Source of the DNA: Cystobacter ferrugineus
Lineage (GTDB): Bacteria; Myxococcota; Myxococcia; Myxococcales; Myxococcaceae
Length of the DNA stretch: 64,000 bases
Assembly: GCF_001887355.1 (NCBI RefSeq)
Contig: NZ_MPIN01000005.1
Location: 490,681-554,680, forward strand
Direction of reading: 5' to 3'
Shown in pieces: positions 59,112-64,000 of the stretch (positions are counted from its first letter, which is position 1; every line of letters begins with the position of its first letter). The notes beneath the pieces were generated by a model. The model was not told the DNA's origin. It made no database searches and saw only the letters and a list, made by a program, of their open reading frames with translations. A program made the translations under genes and the position numbers.

Positions 59112-60056
59112 TCAGCGGGCGTACATTTCGCCGGGTGAATAGGCAGCACGTATCCACGACGCATCTGTTCCAATGAAATTGACCTGGTACTTGATCCACA
59201 TGTACACCCATTCAATCCCCATTTTACCCCCCCAGGAGTTGCGGACCAGCCAGGCCCCCTTCTCATCATCCCAGCCGACGATGGCGACCGCATGATTGGC
59301 CGGCCCTTTTTCGTCCTGGTTGAACACGCCCTCCGCGTAGGCCTGCATCGCCAGGGTAGCTCTCACCGCGCTGACGATGGGGCCGTATCTGCAAAGGGAT
59401 TCCTTGATCGCGGGAGTGCTGGGAATCACTTCCTCGGCATTGACATAGCCCCAGGACAGGGCACGCATCTTCCCCGAGGGAGGGATGCAGTCGGAACGTT
59501 GTCCGAGATAGGGCTCGACCTCGGCGCCCACGGCTCCCTCGTTCGTGAGGACCTTGTAGGCGTCGGTCACCAATCCCCCGTTGCAATCGCTCGATTCCGA
59601 GGCGCAATTCAAGACGTTCTGCTCCGAGACAGGGACGTACTTGCCATGTTGGACGGAGTAGCTCCCCTCGAAGGCAGCGGCGGCGGCGAAAGCCCAGCAG
59701 GAAAAGCATCGACTGCCTTGATCTCGGATGTCGCCAACGTGGCCCTCTGTCCGCCAATCCCACTGGGCCGCCTTGGGGTCACATCGGGTATTCCACGGCC
59801 CGTTGAGGGGTTTGCTCGCGGAAACGAGCTGAATCCTGGATTCCTTCGTTTGCTCACGCGGCTGCCGCGAACTCATGGTCCTGAGAGGAATCCGTGGAGG
59901 AAGAGGGCGCTCGAGGACCTCTGTGTATTTCACCTCGAATGTCCAGCCCCGCTCCTTCCGAAGATGTTCCAGCTCCGCCAGCCGTGCGTGGGCTTGGGGC
60001 GGAGCACCTGCCGTAGCACATGCGGAGAAAGAGAACCCCAGGGAAATAACAAGCAA
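59112..60056 (-). CDS. Papain-like (C1) cysteine protease lipoprotein
   Basis: A 314-residue protein. The start is TTG at 60056, giving LVISLGFSFSACATAG with a lipobox Cys at 13. The mature part has a prodomain-like helical stretch and a C1A peptidase domain: Gln113 (IRDQGS) and catalytic Cys120 (RCFSCWAFA), His255 (ANHAVAIVGWDD), Asn273 (VRNSWGGK), and NVLNCASESSDCNGGLVTDA. All catalytic residues are present, so it should be active outside the cytoplasm. A chagasin-like inhibitor gene lies 33 bases upstream in the same frame. The n-region at the start is atypical for a lipoprotein. Confidence 0.9.
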   Translation of the reverse strand: MLVISLGFSFSACATAGAPPQAHARLAELEHLRKERGWTFEVKYTEVLERPLPPRIPLRTMSSRQPREQTKESRIQLVSASKPLNGPWNTRCDPKAAQWDWRTEGHVGDIRDQGSRCFSCWAFAAAAAFEGSYSVQHGKYVPVSEQNVLNCASESSDCNGGLVTDAYKVLTNEGAVGAEVEPYLGQRSDCIPPSGKMRALSWGYVNAEEVIPSTPAIKESLCRYGPIVSAVRATLAMQAYAEGVFNQDEKGPANHAVAIVGWDDEKGAWLVRNSWGGKMGIEWVYMWIKYQVNFIGTDASWIRAAYSPGEMYAR

Positions 60057-60089
60057 GCGCCGGAAGAAGCTGAAGGTCTTCTCGGCGTT

Positions 60090-60472
60090 CTACTTCTCCC
60101 AGGGTCTGGCCTTCCTGAACTCCAGACTCACGTCTCCTTTGGACACCGCCTTGAAGCGAAAGACCTGGACTTCACGCAGTCCGACCATGCCCGCGGAGCT
60201 GTTCTGGGCTTGAGTCTGGGGCTGTGCCACTTCAGAGCCCAGAAACTCCAGGTTGACGGGAGTGGCGCCAACAAGGTGCCAACTCGAGCCCGAACTCATG
60301 TGGACATTGAGGCTGACCTTGACGGTGTCTCCAGCACGGAGCTTGACCGGGCGTGTCGTCGTCTCGTCCACGCTGACCTCCGTCTCGTCCACGCTGGCTT
60401 CCGGCGGATTGCTACAGGCCAGCAGCAGGAGCGTGGGAAGCGCGACTCGAAGATGTCGAAAACCCTTTTCAT
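60090..60472 (-). CDS. Chagasin-like (I42) cysteine protease inhibitor, possible frameshift in signal
   Basis: The conserved part (about 100 residues) reads RPVKLRAGDTVKVSLNVHMS, SSGSSWHLVGATPVNLEFLG, MVGLREVQVFRFKAVSKGDV and ends in LEFRKARPWEK. That is the layout of I42 chagasin-type inhibitors: the G-D-T-V first strand, a loop-4-like W, and the RPW end. The N-terminal NPTTGY loop is altered (MSSGSSW). An ATG at 60472 with GGAG upstream gives MKRV, but one T is missing in GTTTTC before RHLRVALPTLLLLACSNP, which would otherwise be a perfect lipoprotein signal. An in-frame TTG at 60506 is an alternative. The protease gene follows directly. Confidence 0.7.
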
Positions 60473-60881
60473 CCCGACTCCGGTCGTGTTCAGTGCACCA
60501 CCACAACAGGGATGGAGGATTGTCGCGACGACACAGAACGCGGTTGCTTCTTCCCCCCTGCCCCTGGGCTCTCAATAACTTCAAGGGTTTACCAACATCC
60601 CTGCCCCTGCCACAAACCATACGAAACCCGTATACCCGGATAGACCAGCTTGATTGAATGAATTGGTCAAGCATGCACCTGTTTCCCGGCTCTCCGCAAC
60701 TGGCCTGCTCCGGTGATTCACCAAATAGGGTCAACCCGCCAACATCCGGAGAGGGTGTCAAAGAACTCGAAGGCGCTCGGGCCGGGTATGCGGATGCTGG
60801 ACCCTCACGGCTCTTACCAATGCCCGCCAGACTCCAGGTGCTCCGCCTCCTGCGTCCACACTCGTGTCTGTCCAACATGCG
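60473..60881. other. Intergenic region
   Basis: About 410 bases. It contains a copy of the GTGTC repeat (60754-60775, GGTGTCAAAGAACTCGAAGG). No gene is supported. Confidence 0.5.
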
Positions 60882-61691
60882 CTATTGCCGCTCCAGTTCC
60901 CCGTCCCAATCAGCCAGCAATCCAGACACCGCGTAGAGGTAGGCACTGGAACAACGCTCGAAGTCTTTCGAAGGGAGCGCGGCGAGGTGCTCGCGCAGGA
61001 AGTCCGGGTCGCTGAGCACCTCGCGGTGCTTCAAGTCGTGTTTCAGCTCCAGCAAGACGGGAATGAAGCGGAGCACGGCCTCCATGCACTCTTCCCGGGT
61101 GGCGCGCGCCATGCGCTCCACCGTCAATGCCAGATGCTCGCGCACCGAAGCGGGGCCCCCGGGGCACCACGCCTCCAGCGTCTTGCGGTAGAGGTAATCC
61201 ATGAGTTCCTCCAGCGAGCAGTCCCGCCACTGAAACGCCCAGAACGCGTAGCGCGGGGCCTGGAGCACGTCCCAGAAGCGCAACAGCGCCGCGAGCCGTC
61301 TGGCCATGCGCTCCGCGCTCTCCGGCGGAGACTGAGAGACCGACTGGAAGAGAGCGCCCCAAGGAGTGCTCAGGCAGAAGGCTTCGAAGGACTCCTCCAT
61401 TCGCTGGCGCTCCTCTTTCGCAACGCCGTCACTCAAGCTCATGAAGACATTGATGAAGAGGTGCACCTGCCAGCGAGGACGGAGGTTGACGTCGAAGTGG
61501 CCCACCGGGTCCATGACCAGCAGCTCGCCGGGTGGCACCGGGAGCATCCGCCGGGGCAGGGAAAAGGCACCCGTCTCGAGGTACTCCCGCGCCCAGCTCT
61601 GCCCCTGGGTTCTCACCTCGCGGATGATGTCTTCGGTGTGGCCGTAGAGCATCTCCGGAAACTCGAGCACCGGGAACCGAGGTGTGGTCAT
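60882..61691 (-). CDS. Hypothetical protein
   Basis: A 269-residue cytoplasmic protein of unknown family. It is rich in Trp, Leu and Arg (WDVLQAPRYAFWAFQW, GELLVMDPVGHFDVNLRPRW), with helices in the C-terminal half (SVREHLALTVERMARATREE). No signal, membrane segment or known motif. Its place beside protease/inhibitor and immunity genes is compatible with an immunity or effector role, but this is not demonstrated. Confidence 0.68.
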   Translation of the reverse strand: MTTPRFPVLEFPEMLYGHTEDIIREVRTQGQSWAREYLETGAFSLPRRMLPVPPGELLVMDPVGHFDVNLRPRWQVHLFINVFMSLSDGVAKEERQRMEESFEAFCLSTPWGALFQSVSQSPPESAERMARRLAALLRFWDVLQAPRYAFWAFQWRDCSLEELMDYLYRKTLEAWCPGGPASVREHLALTVERMARATREECMEAVLRFIPVLLELKHDLKHREVLSDPDFLREHLAALPSKDFERCSSAYLYAVSGLLADWDGELERQ

Positions 61692-61796
61692 GGCACCGAC
61701 CCTACTACAGAGGTCACATCCGCCTCAAGCGCCAGGGCACACGCATCCACCGCGGCCCAGCGCCGTGTCATCCAGCACCGGCGTCTCAACAGGCCG

Positions 61797-62588
61797 TCAA
61801 TCCTTCCGATGCTCCTCGTCGACGAAGCGGCGGATGTGCTTCACCAGCGCGTCCGGCGACTCGAGCATGGGCAGGTGCCCCGTGGCTGGCAGCACCTCCA
61901 TCCTCGCCCCCTGAATCCGCGCCACCACCTCGCGCTGGAGTATGTCGACCGGCTCGACGTGGTCCGCCTCGCCGACGATGACCAGCGTCGGCACATGGAT
62001 GTTCTGGAGGTCGGCGGACACGTCGTCGAGCATGGCGACCTCGGTCCAGCCGGCCCGCGCCGGTGGCGCCCCGCGCAGGCTGTCCTCCATCACACGCGAG
62101 CGCTGCTCCGCCGACAGCGGCCGGCCCGCCAGCACGCCGATCGCCTGCTCGACGCCGGCCGACGACTCGTAGAGGTGGGTCATCGACCGGCGTGCCTCCG
62201 CGGGCACCCCGGTCGGCGTCGCGGGCGCCGGCGCCACCAGCACCAGCGCGCGCAGCCCGGCCGGCCGCCGAGACGCCACGAGCTGTGCCGTCTTGCCGCC
62301 CATCGAGTGCCCGACCAGCACATAGTCGTCGAGGCCGAGCGCGCCGATCACCGCTTCGCAGTCATCGGCCAGCCGACGAATGTGATACCCCTCCGGCGTT
62401 GGTGCCGCCTCCGAGTCACCCCAGCCCCGGTGGTCGTAGGCGATGCAGCGATGCGAGCCGCGCAGCCGTTCGATCACCTCTCGCCATGTTTTCGAGGAGC
62501 CACCCCAGTAGTGAAGGAAGACCAGCGCCGGTCCCCCGCGCCCCTCGTCAGTCACGCTCAGCCGCAGTCCATTTGCCTTGATATGCAC
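61797..62588 (-). CDS. Alpha/beta hydrolase
   Basis: A 263-residue alpha/beta hydrolase. The oxyanion segment HYWGGSSKTW, the nucleophile elbow GHSMGG (Ser in VLVGHSMGGK), the acid (VGEADHVEP) and the His (LPATGHLPMLESPD) form a complete triad. It resembles the pimeloyl-ACP carboxylesterase/haloperoxidase-like group. Substrate unknown. It is divergent from the LysR regulator with 96 bases in between, so it is probably its target. Confidence 0.88.
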   Translation of the reverse strand: MHIKANGLRLSVTDEGRGGPALVFLHYWGGSSKTWREVIERLRGSHRCIAYDHRGWGDSEAAPTPEGYHIRRLADDCEAVIGALGLDDYVLVGHSMGGKTAQLVASRRPAGLRALVLVAPAPATPTGVPAEARRSMTHLYESSAGVEQAIGVLAGRPLSAEQRSRVMEDSLRGAPPARAGWTEVAMLDDVSADLQNIHVPTLVIVGEADHVEPVDILQREVVARIQGARMEVLPATGHLPMLESPDALVKHIRRFVDEEHRKD

Positions 62589-62684
62589 GTTCCTACCTCC
62601 TGCACATCAAGCTATTCCCCGTGGCTCCATCCATCATCGGCGCTCTGGTTCCGGGACTCCGCACCGCGAGTGCATAATCGGCGA

Positions 62685-63602
62685 ATGGACCAGGTGGAGA
62701 GCATGAGGGTGTTCGTGCAGGTCATCGGCAGCGGCAGCTTCGCCGGCGCCGCGCGGCGGCTGCGCCTGTCTCCCGGCATGGTCGGCAAGCACGTCCGAGC
62801 CCTCGAGGACCGCCTGGGCGCGATGCTGCTGCATCGCACCACGCGCCGGCTTCGGCTGACCGAGGTCGGCGAGCGCTACTACCGTCGGTGCACGGCGATC
62901 CTGGCGGACATCGACGACGCCGAGCGCGAGGCGCGCGCGCGCCAGGCCACGCCGCGTGGCCTGGTCCGCTTGAGCGCACCGGTGTCGTTCGGCGTGCTCC
63001 ACCTCGCCGCGGCGCTGGGCGACTTCGTGGCCGCGCACCCGGCGGTCACCCTCGACATCGGCTTGACCGATCAGTTCGTGGACCTGATGGCCGAGGGCCA
63101 CGACCTGGCACTGCGCATCGGGCAGCTCGGCGACTCGAGCCTGATGGCGCGGCGGCTGGCGCCCTGCCGCATGGTGGCGTGCGCATCGCCCGAGTACCTG
63201 CAACGGCACGGCGCCCCCGAGTCACCGGAGGCGCTGGCGCGACACGACTGCCTGTACTACACGGCGACGGCGGGGCCGGGCCGATGGCGCTTCGTGCGCA
63301 AGAAGCGCGAGCACGTCGTGCAGGTCACCGGCGGTGTCATCGCCAACAGCATGGACCTGCTGCGTGTGCTCGCCGTCAGCGGGCGCGGCATCGTCCTCGG
63401 GCCCACGTTCGTACTCGGCGCCGACCTCGCCTCCGGACGCCTGGTGCCGGTGCTCGACGGGTACGAGCTGCCCGCGCTCACCATTCATGCCGTCTATCCG
63501 CCCGGCCGCAACGTGCCGGCCAAGGTGCGTGCGGTCATCGATTTCCTGGCCACGCGGTTCGGACCCGAGCCGAGCTGGGATCGCTGGCGCGGCCGGACCT
63601 GA
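62685..63602 (+). CDS. LysR-family transcriptional regulator
   Basis: A 305-residue regulator of the LysR family. Residues 1-60 are the winged helix-turn-helix (VESMRVFVQVIGSGSFAGAA, LSPGMVGKHVRALEDRLG, LLHRTTRRLRLTEVG), and the rest the periplasmic-binding-protein-like sensor domain. ATG 62685 is preferred. It likely controls the divergent hydrolase gene. The ligand is unknown. Confidence 0.9.
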   Translation: MDQVESMRVFVQVIGSGSFAGAARRLRLSPGMVGKHVRALEDRLGAMLLHRTTRRLRLTEVGERYYRRCTAILADIDDAEREARARQATPRGLVRLSAPVSFGVLHLAAALGDFVAAHPAVTLDIGLTDQFVDLMAEGHDLALRIGQLGDSSLMARRLAPCRMVACASPEYLQRHGAPESPEALARHDCLYYTATAGPGRWRFVRKKREHVVQVTGGVIANSMDLLRVLAVSGRGIVLGPTFVLGADLASGRLVPVLDGYELPALTIHAVYPPGRNVPAKVRAVIDFLATRFGPEPSWDRWRGRT

Positions 63603-63648
63603 GTGACGGACGTTCGCCGCAGTCGGCACACTGGTGACGCAGTAACCC

Positions 63649-63752
63649 CACTCGTTTCGAGTCCTTTGACACCGTCTCTGGGACACCGTCTCTGGAGGCT
63701 CGAGTCCCTCGTTTCGAGTCCTTTGACACCGTCTCTGGACACCGTCTCTGCC
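63649..63752. repeat. Direct repeat of about 42 bp
   Basis: The unit CGTTTCGAGTCCTTTGACAC then CGTCTCTGG, with a second GACACCGTCTCTGG, occurs at 63653-63695 and 63710-63750. It belongs to the same GACAC/GTGTC family found elsewhere in the zone. Confidence 0.75.
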
Positions 63753-63760
63753 CCCACTTA

Positions 63761-63807
63761 GCGAGGAGTTGGGATTCAGGGGCTGGCACCGGAGCGTGGT
63801 ACGGCCT
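63761..63807 (-). pseudogene. SitA6 3' end fragment
   Basis: 43 of 47 bases match 56984-57030, the end of the SitA6 gene, and read RPYHAPVPAPESQLLA on the minus strand. The surrounding DNA is not SitA6, so this is a truncated remnant. Confidence 0.75.
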
Positions 63808-64000
63808 TCCTTGCGCCCCTCCTCATTGCACGCGGTACTGACTGCCAATGGCGCCCATGGTTCAACGTGCGCGGCCACCTCACCGAGCGTCCGCGTTGGC
63901 CACGCTCTGCACCAGCCCAGGGCTCCGCTCCACAGCGCCCAGCAGAGCAGGGGCGGGACCTCCTCGGGTTCGGCGCTCGCTTCGTCCTGCTCGAGCATGG
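63808..64000. other. Right-edge sequence, unassigned
   Basis: The minus strand is open here but nothing recognisable is read; a gene entering from the right cannot be excluded. No feature is called. Confidence 0.4.

Overview
The window is high-GC DNA from a myxobacterium, most likely a member of the Cystobacterineae (Archangium/Cystobacter-like). This placement is inferred from gene content. Several families known only or mainly from myxobacteria are present: DUF2381, the DUSAM domain, double-CXXCG (SitI6-type) immunity proteins, SitA-type toxin lipoproteins, an AgmC-like protein with a MYXO-CTERM tail, and the cysteine-rich tails seen on myxobacterial Ser/Thr kinases. No tRNA, rRNA, CRISPR array, integrase or complete insertion sequence was found.

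Layout. 1-3544 is the 5' part of a large SpvB/FG-GAP (Rhs/Tc-toxin-like) lipoprotein gene that runs off the left edge. 4089-25523 reads as ordinary chromosome. It holds a HEAT-repeat plus degenerate HD-GYP operon, a DUF885 lipoprotein, a minus-strand run (RluD, SugE/Gdx, FAD oxidoreductase, HTH protein, MinD-like ATPase, HNH nuclease, SelA), a fungal TOS1-like lipoprotein, a nucleotidyltransferase, a PIG-V-type mannosyltransferase coupled to a DeoR regulator, a transglycosylase-domain protein, OsmC and a GH114-like lipoprotein. 25590-30600 is a lower-GC accessory block: a DUF2381/lipoprotein pair, a SitA-like lipoprotein with a DUSAM gene, an Eco1/ESCO-like acetyltransferase between two inverted copies of a 105-bp MITE-like repeat, and a Ser/Thr kinase broken by an in-frame stop.

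30610-49354 is again chromosomal: an FG-GAP/HYR lipoprotein, a deoxyribosyltransferase-like protein, and then the most striking locus. An Rv3378c-like prenyl transferase/phosphatase gene and an Rv3377c-like class II terpene cyclase gene flank a methyl-accepting chemotaxis protein. The two enzymes together resemble the tuberculosinyl/kolavenyl diterpenoid pair of Mycobacterium tuberculosis and Herpetosiphon. OmpA, AgmC-like, acyl-CoA-dehydrogenase-like, Slt and histidine-kinase genes follow.

49355-64000 is a second accessory zone, built mainly of kin-discrimination toxin/immunity modules and their debris. It contains an AHH nuclease-like lipoprotein toxin broken by a -1 frameshift but followed by an intact Imm11, an intact SitA6/SitI6 pair, an orphan SitI6 paralogue, two decayed Imm11 3' ends, a 101-bp copy of the upstream histidine kinase gene, a SitA6 3' fragment at the right edge, a papain-like lipoprotein behind a chagasin-like inhibitor, and a dispersed GTGTC-containing repeat family. 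The pattern suggests repeated recombination at toxin/immunity 3' ends, with immunity genes kept longer than toxins. An alpha/beta hydrolase and a divergent LysR regulator sit near the right edge.
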